Shown here one piece after another: positions 8,699-17,619 of a stretch of DNA of 24,945 nucleotides (its first letter is position 1; each line of letters starts with the position of its first letter). This DNA is from Bacillota bacterium (GTDB lineage Bacteria > Bacillota > Clostridia > Acetivibrionales > DSM-1351), in NCBI GenBank assembly GCA_023412275.1, contig JAEYNY010000122.1, positions 1 to 24,945 on the forward strand, given 5' to 3'. Position numbers and translations under genes: made by a program. The notes below the pieces were generated by a model that saw only the letters and a program-made list of their open reading frames with translations, had not been told where the DNA came from and did no database searches.

Positions 8699-9180
8699 CT
8701 ATTTGCAGACTTGTTGAACTTCCCAATTCCACGGAAGATAATCTTCCAGAAACTCAGGATATTGCCTGAACAGAACCCCGGGCATTTGGCTAAATATATA
8801 ATTGAAATATTTGCAGGAATTCAGGTTGTTGGTTGAGGTTTTCCTTGTTATTTAAGGCATAGTTTAAGGTCTCACCCAATTTTAACTTGGGCAGAATTCG
8901 CATTATCTTTTCGCACGGTATCAATCCACGACCAAAAAGCATCTAAAACAGATTTTTCCTGTTTCAGACGCTCTGATTTTTGTTGTTCACAAGTTAGATT
9001 TTCGAGGTTTTTTCTATCTCAAATAGTTTGTTGCAGTATCTAGTTCCCTGGCTCGGTATGGTGGCCTCAGGACTTTTGATGTCCTTTGGAATGGCATCTA
9101 CAAAGTTTCTCCGGATATGAGACCACCATAAGCATCCGCATGCAGTTACTTCTCCCGTATGAGTTCGTCGCGCATAAGTT
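8699..9180 (-). pseudogene. IS66-family transposase (TnpC) C-terminal remnant
   Basis: The stretch 8479-9277 holds no intact gene. On the minus strand it encodes broken pieces of an IS66 transposase. CLWWSHIRRNFVDAIPKD and EATIPSQGTRYCNKLFEIEK are in one frame, then a frameshift leads to KQEKSVLDAFWSWIDTV. A second shift leads to KLGETLNYALNNKE, then a deletion removes the conserved 'NNLAENSIRP' core. The tail is FSQMPGVLFRQYPEFLEDYL-PWNWEVQQVCK and a TAG stop at 8699. The 5' two thirds of the gene, TnpA/TnpB and clear terminal inverted repeats are missing. It is an old, decayed insertion next to the end of the carrier-protein operon. Confidence 0.8.
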
Positions 9181-9277
9181 CTATACAGACTTTCCGATTA
9201 ATGCGTCCTAATACTAACAAAATATAATAAGATTGTTTGCAATGTCCTACAAATATCACTTATTATAATATATATTT

Positions 9278-10507
9278 TTAATACAAAATTCTTATTTTAC
9301 TCATTATTTTTCTAGCATTTTCCTTCGCTTCTTCTGAAGTTTTTCCTTTTACTATTACATAGCCTAACCTATCATCAGAACTTTCTGGTATCTTAACAGT
9401 ATCACCAGGCTTAACAGAAATATCATATCTAATAATATCCTTATTATTATCTAATACTTCTAACCCCTCTATACTTGATACAGTACCATTCTTCTCTGCT
9501 ACTAAATATATTATTGATGCTGCTTCATTTTTAGTAGGAACAATATTTATTTCTGAGTCTAAATAATATTGTATAGTTGCTTTAAACACGTCAATACCTA
9601 ACGCGTTAGGCAACAAATCAGATGATATATTATCTCCACCTGGTCGTCCATTTACCTCAATAATCCTTGGCCCTGTCTTTGACATTTTAACTTCAACATG
9701 GCTAGGTCCATTTTTTATTCCTAATGCTCTAGCTGCATTTACTCCTACTTCAATTATCTCATCTTTTTGATCTATGTACACAGAAGTTGGTAATACATGT
9801 TGATATTCAACAAAGAAAGGAAGAGGAGAAGTTATTTTTTCAGTAACTGTAGCAAATAAAAGCTTCGAATCTTTTTGAAAAATCTCAACGCTAAACTCTT
9901 GTCCTTCTATATATTCCTCAACTAAATATTCTTCTCTAACCTTAAAGCCCATATATGTTTCTTTAAATTCATCCATTTTAGCTGCCACCATTTTTAATGT
10001 TTCATCATTATTAACAAAAAAAACATTTTGGCTACTAGCACAATTAGTAGGTTTAATTACTACTGGATACCCAATATCCTTCACCGCTTCTATAGCATCC
10101 TCAAAGCTTTTTACCTTTTTAAATTTTGCACTAGGTACATTATTTTCTTTATACGCTTCTCTAGCTAAATCTTTATTTCTAGCTTTTAGAGCTGCCTCAT
10201 AAGGTATACCCCTTAATCCCAGCTTTTCTGCAACTCTGGCTGTAATGTGGGATGCATAATCTGTTGATGGCACTAATGCATCTAATTTACCGTAATACTT
10301 TGAGTTCTTTATGGCATCATATACAGAGTCAACATCTTTAATATCTGCTACTATTAAATCATCACTAATTCCCTCATATCCATATATCTTTGGATTGTCT
10401 AATGATGAAACTATTGAAATTACTTTATACTCTAATTGAAATGCTGCTTTAGCAAAGCTTACTCCATAAAAACTTGGTTCTACAAATGCTATAATCCTTT
10501 TCTCCAT
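9278..10507 (-). CDS. ATP-grasp carboxylate-amine ligase (BacD-like L-amino acid ligase)
   Basis: A 409-residue ATP-grasp enzyme, the last gene of the operon. It has an N-terminal Rossmann-like lobe (about 1-110), the nucleotide-binding lobe with VVIKPTNCASSQNV (Lys152), the adenine-contact segment LVEEYIEGQEFSVE, and the Mg-binding set GPSHVEVK...IIEVNGRPGGD (Glu272, Glu284, Asn286). This layout matches BacD-type L-amino acid ligases and biotin-carboxylase-like ligases, which activate a carboxylate as acyl phosphate and join it to an amine. With the exporter gene just upstream it recalls the BacD/BacE pair of bacilysin. I infer that it joins the released unusual amino acid to a second amino acid. 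The ATG directly follows the MFS stop (TAAATG), and GAGAGG serves as ribosome site. The exact substrates are unknown. Confidence 0.85.
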   Translation of the reverse strand: MEKRIIAFVEPSFYGVSFAKAAFQLEYKVISIVSSLDNPKIYGYEGISDDLIVADIKDVDSVYDAIKNSKYYGKLDALVPSTDYASHITARVAEKLGLRGIPYEAALKARNKDLAREAYKENNVPSAKFKKVKSFEDAIEAVKDIGYPVVIKPTNCASSQNVFFVNNDETLKMVAAKMDEFKETYMGFKVREEYLVEEYIEGQEFSVEIFQKDSKLLFATVTEKITSPLPFFVEYQHVLPTSVYIDQKDEIIEVGVNAARALGIKNGPSHVEVKMSKTGPRIIEVNGRPGGDNISSDLLPNALGIDVFKATIQYYLDSEINIVPTKNEAASIIYLVAEKNGTVSSIEGLEVLDNNKDIIRYDISVKPGDTVKIPESSDDRLGYVIVKGKTSEEAKENARKIMSKIRILY

Positions 10508-11719
10508 TTAATTTTCAACCTCTCTCATGTTAAATTTTTTAAATAAAAAGGCACTGAAAAAATATCCTAAAAACATTAATACCCCCATAAAAATAAATCC
10601 TGCTTCTGGAGAGTACTTATCTATTAACCCTCCAACTAAAGAAGATGATACAGCTTGTACAATTAATGATATTGAAACCCATACAGACATAGACCTCCCC
10701 ATAACTTCTTTGGGAACTAGATCCATAAGCACTGTATTTACTAATATTCTTATAGATGAATTTGTTATTCCTAGCGTACAGCTTATTATATATAATATGA
10801 TTGCATATTTATTAAAACAGACTCCTATTAAAATACCTATTGCTACTAAATAAAATATATTTATAGATTTTTTACTTGATAATTTCTTAGTTATTAATAC
10901 TGCTGCAAATCCAGATATAAAACCTCCAATACCATAAGCCATATCTGCCATTCCGAAAATAACAGAATCTCCATTAATTGAATTGATTACATATGTAGGT
11001 AATACAACATTATAAATTGCTGTAACTACAGTAGGGACAAAAGCAATTATTCCAAATATAAATATGTTTTTATTACTACTTAAATAGTTAATACCTTCTT
11101 TTATATTTTCATAAAGTGTTTCATTATTTTTTTTAGTAACTTCTGAGTTATATTTGATATTTAACACAAACATTATACTTATTATAAAAATAACGGTATT
11201 TATGCTTAAGATACTTTTAAACCCAAAAAATTTATATAATATTCCTGAAAGTGCTCCTGCCATGAACATTCCAACTTGCATACTTATTTCTAACAAAGAA
11301 TTTCCTCCCATAAAGTCTTCCTTAGGTATAATTTCTTGAATGAAACTCTTTGATACTGCTGTTGTAACCGCCCAACATATTCCATTAATTATAGTTAACG
11401 CAAACATATATCCTAGTTTGAATTCTGTAAATGAAATCAATATAATTACTAGAGCCATACTTATTACTCTAACTAAATGATTAGCAATTATTATAAATTT
11501 ACGATTAAACCTATCTATTAATAACCCTACAAATAAAGATATTATAAAACCTGCTATTACATTAACAGAAAGCAAATAGCCTAACATTTTGCTTGAACTA
11601 GTCTTATCAATAACATACCAATTTAAACTTGTTGTAAGCATTCCTACTCCAAAATCTGCTATTATATCTGATAGGAAATAATTCCTAAAATTTCTATTTT
11701 TTAATAATTTATAAATCAT
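10508..11719 (-). CDS. MFS transporter (drug exporter, DHA3/BacE-like)
   Basis: A 403-residue polytopic membrane protein with about 12 hydrophobic segments. The N-terminus (LLKNRNFRNYFLSDIIADFG) and the loop GLLIDRFNRK between helices 2 and 3 are typical of the MFS_3/DHA3 exporter branch, to which macrolide exporters and BacE belong. LVPKEVMGRSMSVW late in the protein is another common exporter element. Its place inside the operon, between the transketolase and the ligase, suggests export of the finished product and self-protection. The AGGAGG ribosome site overlaps the last codons of the transketolase gene, with only two bases between stop and ATG, so the two are translated in tandem. Confidence 0.88.
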   Translation of the reverse strand: MIYKLLKNRNFRNYFLSDIIADFGVGMLTTSLNWYVIDKTSSSKMLGYLLSVNVIAGFIISLFVGLLIDRFNRKFIIIANHLVRVISMALVIILISFTEFKLGYMFALTIINGICWAVTTAVSKSFIQEIIPKEDFMGGNSLLEISMQVGMFMAGALSGILYKFFGFKSILSINTVIFIISIMFVLNIKYNSEVTKKNNETLYENIKEGINYLSSNKNIFIFGIIAFVPTVVTAIYNVVLPTYVINSINGDSVIFGMADMAYGIGGFISGFAAVLITKKLSSKKSINIFYLVAIGILIGVCFNKYAIILYIISCTLGITNSSIRILVNTVLMDLVPKEVMGRSMSVWVSISLIVQAVSSSLVGGLIDKYSPEAGFIFMGVLMFLGYFFSAFLFKKFNMREVEN

Positions 11720-11721
11720 TT

Positions 11722-12639
11722 TTACCTCCTTAATTTATCTATTTGCTTTTCAATATATTCCACTCCAAATCCAAGATAATCCAAAACCTCATTGCTGCTT
11801 CCACCATACATTGGCCATTTTTCATCACAACAATGTGAATATATTCTGCACTCAGGCATTAATACTGCTAAAGTTGACGCTATACTTCCAGTCATTCTAT
11901 GTTCTTCAACGACAATAAATTTATATGAAATTTTTTTTAATTCATCAACATATGTTTTTAAGCTTTTTATATCTACATAACATAAATGAATATGTGTAAT
12001 TGAATTATCCATATCATAAATTTTTCTGCATATATTTGTGGCTTCTTCTCCTACTGAAATCAAACACAAATCAACGGTTTTTACTTTTTTTGCTTCATAG
12101 AGTATTTCCCTGCAGGGTTTATTTTCATCTCGCAACAAACTATCGTAACAATTATTTCTAGATAATCTTATGTAATATGGCTCATCAGATTCTGCCGCTT
12201 CTCTTATTACCCTTCTTGTTTCATCTTCTCCATAAGGACATACTATTCTTATATCTTGAAAAGATTGAACTATAGCTATATCTTCTAAACAGTGATGAGT
12301 CGTACCGAACCATCCACCTGATACCCCTCCATATGGAGCTACTATCTTCATATTTTTTTTCATATATCCCATAGCTAACTTCATACTTTCTGCTGCTCTT
12401 AATGTAGCAAATGGTGCAAAAGTTGAAAAGAAAGGTATAAATCCTGACTCAGCTAACCCTGCTGCTATATCAATACTTGCTAACTCAGCAATTCCCATAT
12501 TAAAAAATCTATCTGGATGCTTTTCCTTAAAAGGATGGTTTTTCCCCCCCAAATCAGCTTCCATGCATATTATTTTATTATTTTCATCTGCTATTTTACA
12601 TAACTCATCTCTATATGCATCTCTACTTGATATTCCCAT
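11722..12639 (-). CDS. Transketolase, C-terminal (pyrimidine-binding) subunit
   Basis: A 305-residue homologue of the second half of transketolase. FNMGIAELASIDIAAGLA contains the conserved Glu (Glu52) that activates the thiamine diphosphate cofactor. FFSTFAPFATLRAAESMK and GGVSGGWFGTTHHCLEDIA are the usual pyrimidine-domain and substrate-channel segments; the C-terminal domain contains CLISVGEEAT. I chose the ATG at 12639, which overlaps the stop of the other subunit (TAATG) and has AAGGGG 8 bases upstream, over a GTG six codons earlier. Together with the N-terminal subunit it should form an active alpha2beta2 transketolase. In this operon the likely reaction is transfer of a two-carbon ketol unit to a carrier-bound semialdehyde, not the pentose phosphate pathway. 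Confidence 0.9.
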   Translation of the reverse strand: MGISSRDAYRDELCKIADENNKIICMEADLGGKNHPFKEKHPDRFFNMGIAELASIDIAAGLAESGFIPFFSTFAPFATLRAAESMKLAMGYMKKNMKIVAPYGGVSGGWFGTTHHCLEDIAIVQSFQDIRIVCPYGEDETRRVIREAAESDEPYYIRLSRNNCYDSLLRDENKPCREILYEAKKVKTVDLCLISVGEEATNICRKIYDMDNSITHIHLCYVDIKSLKTYVDELKKISYKFIVVEEHRMTGSIASTLAVLMPECRIYSHCCDEKWPMYGGSSNEVLDYLGFGVEYIEKQIDKLRR

Positions 12640-13412
12640 TAAAGCATCCCCTTCCACTTTTCAGCTAGTCTATTAGGAATCTTAGCATAATGACATTCTG
12701 GATTACCTTCCATTGCCTTAATACCTTTTCCTTTTATAGTTTTTGCTAATACTACTATTGGTTTTTTTCTATTGGGTTTAATTGCCAATAATATCTCTTC
12801 AATATTATGTCCGTCTATTTCTCTAACCTCAAAATCTAAAGCTTCAAACCTTGCTTTTAAATTATTCATTGGAGATATATCAATTACCAATCCATCATTT
12901 TGACATTTATTGATATCTACTATACACATGAAGTTATTAATATTTTTAGCTTGTACTATTTGAAATGTCTCCCAACACAATCCTTCTTGTAATTCTCCAT
13001 CGCCACATATAGCAATTCCTAAACCATTACTGCCTTTTATCTTTTCTGCAAGTGCACATCCTGCTGCATAAGAAATTCCATGTCCCAAACTTCCTGTAGA
13101 AAATGGAATATTCTTTATCTTATGATTTGGGTGTCCTGTAAAAAGAGAATCCTTATTTCCATAAGACTTTACTGGATTTTCATCTATTAGATTGTATGAA
13201 TATAATGTTGCATATAGAGCAGCTGCTGCATGACCTTTACTTAAAATTATCTTTGTACTTTTATCTTCTAAATATTGAAAATATGTTACCATAAGAACGT
13301 CAATTACTGATAAGCTTCCTCCAATATGACATCCTGTTAGTGTTGCAGCAATATCTATTATCATCTTCCTTGCTTCTTTAATCTTTTCTTCAATATTCTC
13401 AATCCTGTCCAT
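12639..13412 (-). CDS. Transketolase, N-terminal (ThDP-pyrophosphate-binding) subunit
   Basis: A 257-residue homologue of the first half of transketolase. The ThDP/Mg motif is complete: CGDGELQEG (GDG at 137-139) followed about 30 residues later by DIN (Asn168). Substrate and phosphate-channel residues appear in SKGHAAAALYATL and FTGHPN, and the loop FSTGSLGHGISYA is typical. Split transketolases are common in archaea, in some Firmicutes and in secondary-metabolite clusters. GGGGAT upstream, at the end of the kinase/deacylase gene, is the ribosome site. The stop codon overlaps the start of the C-terminal subunit, which favours equal expression of both. Confidence 0.92.
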   Translation of the reverse strand: MDRIENIEEKIKEARKMIIDIAATLTGCHIGGSLSVIDVLMVTYFQYLEDKSTKIILSKGHAAAALYATLYSYNLIDENPVKSYGNKDSLFTGHPNHKIKNIPFSTGSLGHGISYAAGCALAEKIKGSNGLGIAICGDGELQEGLCWETFQIVQAKNINNFMCIVDINKCQNDGLVIDISPMNNLKARFEALDFEVREIDGHNIEEILLAIKPNRKKPIVVLAKTIKGKGIKAMEGNPECHYAKIPNRLAEKWKGML

Positions 13413-13414
13413 CT

Positions 13415-15244
13415 CTATTTATCCCCTTTTAAGCAGAACCATTCATCTATTGCACCTTTAAGAATTTTTCTAGAATCCTCTACTTCTTTGTAAGATAAAC
13501 GCTCAAATATAGTATGATCCAAACTTGAATCTCCCGGTCCATATGCAATCATTGGTATATCCCATTTAGTCGAAAGTGAATTCATGTCGCTAGTGCCTTT
13601 CTTTACCACATAATTAACTTTCATATCTTCTTTTTTAAAACTTCTTGTAAAGGCTCTTACTATTGAAGTATTTCTCTTACACAGATTACCTGGAGTAGCT
13701 CTTAAAACTTCTACTTTAACTTCACTGTCAAAATTCAAATCAACTTTTGATATATAATCTTTTTCTACATAAGGTGAAATTCTAAAATTCAAAGTTCCTA
13801 TAACAAACTGGGTCCCTCTACTTTCCCATGATTTAATATCTATTAAAGATGATATGCTATTTTCATCTACTGCAGTAATTCTCTTTCTTAATTCTTCTAC
13901 TATCTTATATAATTTATCAAAGGCACTTATTCCGTCCTTTGCAGCTGTATGCTCTGCCAACTTATTAACAGTAATTTGTAATTTGCATAATCCATAATAA
14001 CCTAGAGTTAAATTTTCATATCCACTAGGTTCTCCAATAATAACTGCATCTACGTTATAATTATCTCTTACATAAAATGCTCCTTTTGATGAGGATACCT
14101 CTTCCTCTACTGCACCAATAACTATCAAACTTCCATCCTCCGGAACATCTACCTTGCCTAACATATCAATAAAGTTGCAGAAAGATCCTTTTGCATCAAC
14201 TATCCCTCTACCGCTAACAGCATCATCTTCGAATTTAGGTTGCCAAATATATGGGACTGTATCAATATGACCTAAAAGCATAAGTTTCTTAGTCTCTCCA
14301 TTTCCTTTTTGAAAAACTATATTTCCAGCCTCATCAATCTTTGACTTTACTCCTGGATACTGTACATTTTTTAATAAATACTCTGCATATACCTCTTCAT
14401 CATTAGATACTGATGGTATACTTATTGATTTATTTAAAACTTCATATTCAGCATTGTTTCTTTCAAAATTCCAGAACCAAGTCTTTCCTTCTAACCTATG
14501 CGGTCCTGCTATACATACATCAGCTACGCCAGTAGTTATTGCTAAATTAGCTGCCCTCACTTTCTGCTTCATTCTTCCTTCTACAAAATCTAACTCATCG
14601 TTAAGATATACATCTTTTACTATAGAATTTTTATCTTCAATATCTTTTAATATTCCTGGAGTACCCGTTACAAACCTTAAATGCTGTGCCTCAAGTTTTA
14701 CTGCTAAGTTTGCCGCTAACATATCTGCATCAATATTTATGTATTTAGTTCCATCAATAATTGGTGGTGTTACACATACAACATCATATATATCTAGCAT
14801 TTTTTCAAAGAAGTTAACGTTGCAATCATTAAAATTACCAAATAAAGAATCTCGCACAATTACAGTTTTATTATTTCGAACACATTTTAATGGTCCACCA
14901 TTTTTACCAATAACAATATTGTTCTCTCCACCACACTGAGAAAATACAGTTAATCCTTGATTCTTTAAGTTTTCTTCGATTTTACTGAGTATAATTTCAT
15001 GATAAGCATCACGAATTATTGACATTTCACTTGGAGAACAATATCTAACTTTATCTCCACCTTTCAACGTTAAGAAAGGCATCTCTCTATCTAAGCTTTC
15101 ATACTTTATTCTTATAGCTTCTGCTCCACCTGCCACTAATATTATCTTTACATTCTTTCTTGATAAATCAGCTATTTCTTCAAATACTTCAGGACAATTT
15201 AATACAGTGCTACTACCTAGTTTTATTACATATAGTTTTTCCAT
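13415..15244 (-). CDS. LysZ-LysK fusion: carrier-linked amino acid kinase plus M20-type deacylase
   Basis: A 609-residue two-domain enzyme. Residues 1 to about 255 are an amino-acid kinase of the N-acetylglutamate kinase/LysZ type: VIKLGSSTV (6-14), ILVAGGAEA (35-43), VRYCSPSEM, INIDADMLAANLAVKL (169-184) and EGRMKQKVRAANLA. Residues about 270-609 are an M20 zinc peptidase of the LysK/ArgE type. They contain LLGHIDTVP (His326), GIVDAKG (Asp350), GAVEEEVSS (the Glu pair at 380-381), IIGEPSG (Glu405) and a late DHTIFE His. In LysW pathways the kinase phosphorylates the side-chain carboxylate of the carrier-bound amino acid and LysK cuts the finished product off the carrier. These are usually separate proteins acting at opposite ends of the pathway; here they are joined. 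The ATG directly follows the LysY stop. Confidence 0.9.
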   Translation of the reverse strand: MEKLYVIKLGSSTVLNCPEVFEEIADLSRKNVKIILVAGGAEAIRIKYESLDREMPFLTLKGGDKVRYCSPSEMSIIRDAYHEIILSKIEENLKNQGLTVFSQCGGENNIVIGKNGGPLKCVRNNKTVIVRDSLFGNFNDCNVNFFEKMLDIYDVVCVTPPIIDGTKYINIDADMLAANLAVKLEAQHLRFVTGTPGILKDIEDKNSIVKDVYLNDELDFVEGRMKQKVRAANLAITTGVADVCIAGPHRLEGKTWFWNFERNNAEYEVLNKSISIPSVSNDEEVYAEYLLKNVQYPGVKSKIDEAGNIVFQKGNGETKKLMLLGHIDTVPYIWQPKFEDDAVSGRGIVDAKGSFCNFIDMLGKVDVPEDGSLIVIGAVEEEVSSSKGAFYVRDNYNVDAVIIGEPSGYENLTLGYYGLCKLQITVNKLAEHTAAKDGISAFDKLYKIVEELRKRITAVDENSISSLIDIKSWESRGTQFVIGTLNFRISPYVEKDYISKVDLNFDSEVKVEVLRATPGNLCKRNTSIVRAFTRSFKKEDMKVNYVVKKGTSDMNSLSTKWDIPMIAYGPGDSSLDHTIFERLSYKEVEDSRKILKGAIDEWFCLKGDK

Positions 15245-16300
15245 TTAAGGCCAAATCCCTTCTGATTCAAGATATAAACCTAAAGTATCTTCAAATCCAA
15301 AATATATATTAGCAGCTTGGATAGCTTGTCCAGCTGCACCTTTAATTAAATTATCTATACTAACTACTGTTACACAATGATTATCTTCAACATAGGCTCC
15401 AACTTCTGCAAAATTAGTTCCAACAACAGTTTTTATCATTGGGTATTGGAACTTACCTCCACTTGAATTAAAATATTGAATAAAAGGCTTACCAGAATAT
15501 GAACTATAAAAAGCCTTCTTTACATCTACTTCTGTTATTCCATCTTTCAATTTCGTATAAGATGTAACCATTATTCCTCGTGGTAGATCTAAACTAAAAG
15601 CAGAAAATTGATAGTCAATCTCTTTATTTAAATATTTTTTTAAACAAAATTCAATTTCTGGTTTATGTCTATGTCCAAAAATTTTATATGGTCTAAAATT
15701 ATTTGAACGCTCAGCGTGAGCCTCTTCAGTTGACTTTCCTGCACCACTTGAACCTGTTTTTGCTTCAGTAATAACGCTTCCTTCAATTAAATTATTACTT
15801 AATAAAGGATAAATTGAATATATTGATGCCACTGCCATGCATCCTGGAAGATTTATAACCTTTGCTTTTTTCATCTCTGCAAATTCAGGAATATAATATT
15901 CACTATCCACCTTGAAATCATGATTTAAAGTTTCTGGGTAATACTTTTCTAAATCTTCTATATCTTCAAGTCTATAATCTCCGCTTAAATTAAATATAAC
16001 GTCTGCATGATCATATATATTCTCTATACATTTAGGTAAAATTCCAGTTGGTAAACAAGCAAAAATAGCATCATAATGTTCGTTTAGTTCTGAAACCTTC
16101 TTAAACTTTAGAGATTTCTTATTCTTTTCATGTCTATAAGCTAAATTATATTTATCTACAGGTTTTCCTGCCATTGATTCTGATGACATAAACTGAACTT
16201 GAAAATTAGGATGCTTAGCTAATATCCTATATACCTCTCCTCCAGCAAATCCATTTCCACCTAAAATAGCTACTCTTTTTATTTTATCTGTATCCATCAT
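15245..16300 (-). CDS. lysY: LysW-linked acyl-phosphate reductase (LysY/ArgC family)
   Basis: A 351-residue NADPH-dependent semialdehyde dehydrogenase. The Rossmann start is VAILGGNGFAGGEVYR, and the catalytic cysteine lies in LPGCMAVASIY (Cys154), with the family-typical TGSSGAGKST and GHRHKPEIE segments downstream. ArgC acts on N-acetylglutamyl phosphate; LysY acts on the LysW-bound acyl phosphate. I prefer LysY because the carrier and LysX are in the same operon. The product would be a carrier-bound semialdehyde, the acceptor for the transketolase pair. The start ATG overlaps the aminotransferase stop (ATGA), and a second ATG follows directly. Length is normal for the family. Confidence 0.88.
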   Translation of the reverse strand: MMDTDKIKRVAILGGNGFAGGEVYRILAKHPNFQVQFMSSESMAGKPVDKYNLAYRHEKNKKSLKFKKVSELNEHYDAIFACLPTGILPKCIENIYDHADVIFNLSGDYRLEDIEDLEKYYPETLNHDFKVDSEYYIPEFAEMKKAKVINLPGCMAVASIYSIYPLLSNNLIEGSVITEAKTGSSGAGKSTEEAHAERSNNFRPYKIFGHRHKPEIEFCLKKYLNKEIDYQFSAFSLDLPRGIMVTSYTKLKDGITEVDVKKAFYSSYSGKPFIQYFNSSGGKFQYPMIKTVVGTNFAEVGAYVEDNHCVTVVSIDNLIKGAAGQAIQAANIYFGFEDTLGLYLESEGIWP

Positions 16301-17616
16301 CCTAATCTAGCATCCCTTTCATATGGAAGTTTTGAGTCTATACCCTCCGCTATTTTACGAATTACTTCTGGATTATTATCAATTTTCTTAAATGCTAATG
16401 CATATGCTTGTATTTTTTCATATTCAATTGGAGACCTTAATTCTCTACAAATTACTAAGGTTGTTCTTATCATTTTTAATGTTTCCGGAAAATTATTTAT
16501 ATCATATCCAAAATCTTTACGATCTGATAATGAGAAAGGATATCCTTTACCAAAACCTATACGGTTTTTAAATGGTAAATGACCTGGTATAGGCATATTT
16601 TGCCACTCTCTTGCAAATATTCCTTCATCAGCTAATAATATGTTAATTACGTCTTTAACCTTATAATCTTCTATGTCATCTAGTCCTAGCTTTTCAGGAG
16701 ATATCTTTATTCTATACATATTATAGCTATGGACATTACCTTCTGGAACATAGGGAGCTGCAAATAGCTTTGTCCCATTTAATGCTTCTGATAAATACTT
16801 AGCATTTCTTTGCCTTATTGCGTCATAATATGGTAGCCTCTCTAATTGACTTATACCAAAAGCTGCAGCTATCCACGACATATTATAATCAATTCCTGTA
16901 TCCTCTAAAAATTTTTTTGTTCTTTCATAACTTTCTTTTTCTTTAAAGAATGCTATTCCACCTTCCCCTCCAACAGGGAAGTTCTTATCTGCCATTAAAC
17001 TTTGACCAGCTGAATCACCTATAGAACCACATCTTTTAGAATTAATAGAGGCTGAATGTGCATGGGATGCATCTTCAACTAATTTTAATGAATATTTATT
17101 GCATATTTCTTGTAAACTTTTTAAGTCTGCTGGTAGCCCATGAACATGTACTGGCATAATTACCTTTGTCTTATTAGTTATAGCTTTTTCAATCTTATTG
17201 GGATCTAAACAATATGTTTTAGGATCTATATCTACAAAGACTGGAATTGCTTTAGCCGCAACAACAGCTTGAGCTGTAGCTATAAAAGTAAAAGCCGGTA
17301 ATATAACTTCATCTCCCGGCTCTACTCCTGCGCCAATTAATGCAAGATGTAAGCTTGAAGTTCCACTAGCTGTTGCTATTGCATAATTAGCTCCAACATA
17401 TTGTCTATATTTTTCTGTAAATTCATCTATAACCTCTTCTTGGTTTTGTTGAATTGAAATCATCATCTGTATTATATCTTCTTTAGTTATAATAGGAAAT
17501 TTAGTCTTTCTTAAATCTATTGGAATAACAGCTGGTCCACCTTCATGAGCTAACTTCTCACCAATACAATCGTCTGATGGAAAATCTAATATTTTATTTA
17601 TAAAATCAGTTTTCAT
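16297..17616 (-). CDS. DegT/DnrJ/EryC1/StrS family PLP aminotransferase
   Basis: A 439-residue fold-type I aminotransferase. Seen are ATASGTSSLHLALIGAGV (phosphate/cofactor loop), GDEVILPAFTFIATAQAV, the Asp that holds the PLP ring nitrogen in LVEDASHAHSA, and the Schiff-base lysine in MADKNFPVGGEGG (Lys211). The family mostly aminates keto sugars, but members also act on keto acids. Here the likely role is amination of the ketone made by the transketolase on the carrier-bound chain. The N-terminus carries about 25 extra residues before the usual start. AAGGAGG lies 15 bases before the ATG, longer than usual, and is itself within the end of the preceding gene, so the two proteins may be translated together. 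Confidence 0.9.
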   Translation of the reverse strand: MKTDFINKILDFPSDDCIGEKLAHEGGPAVIPIDLRKTKFPIITKEDIIQMMISIQQNQEEVIDEFTEKYRQYVGANYAIATASGTSSLHLALIGAGVEPGDEVILPAFTFIATAQAVVAAKAIPVFVDIDPKTYCLDPNKIEKAITNKTKVIMPVHVHGLPADLKSLQEICNKYSLKLVEDASHAHSASINSKRCGSIGDSAGQSLMADKNFPVGGEGGIAFFKEKESYERTKKFLEDTGIDYNMSWIAAAFGISQLERLPYYDAIRQRNAKYLSEALNGTKLFAAPYVPEGNVHSYNMYRIKISPEKLGLDDIEDYKVKDVINILLADEGIFAREWQNMPIPGHLPFKNRIGFGKGYPFSLSDRKDFGYDINNFPETLKMIRTTLVICRELRSPIEYEKIQAYALAFKKIDNNPEVIRKIAEGIDSKLPYERDARLG

Positions 17617-17619
17617 TGT

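Noticed and set aside
9223..9267. TATAATAAG / CTTATTATA inverted repeat after the ATP-grasp gene as a terminator
   Set aside because: The stem is entirely AT-rich apart from one G-C pair, the loop is 27 bases and there is no T-run, so it is unlikely to terminate transcription.
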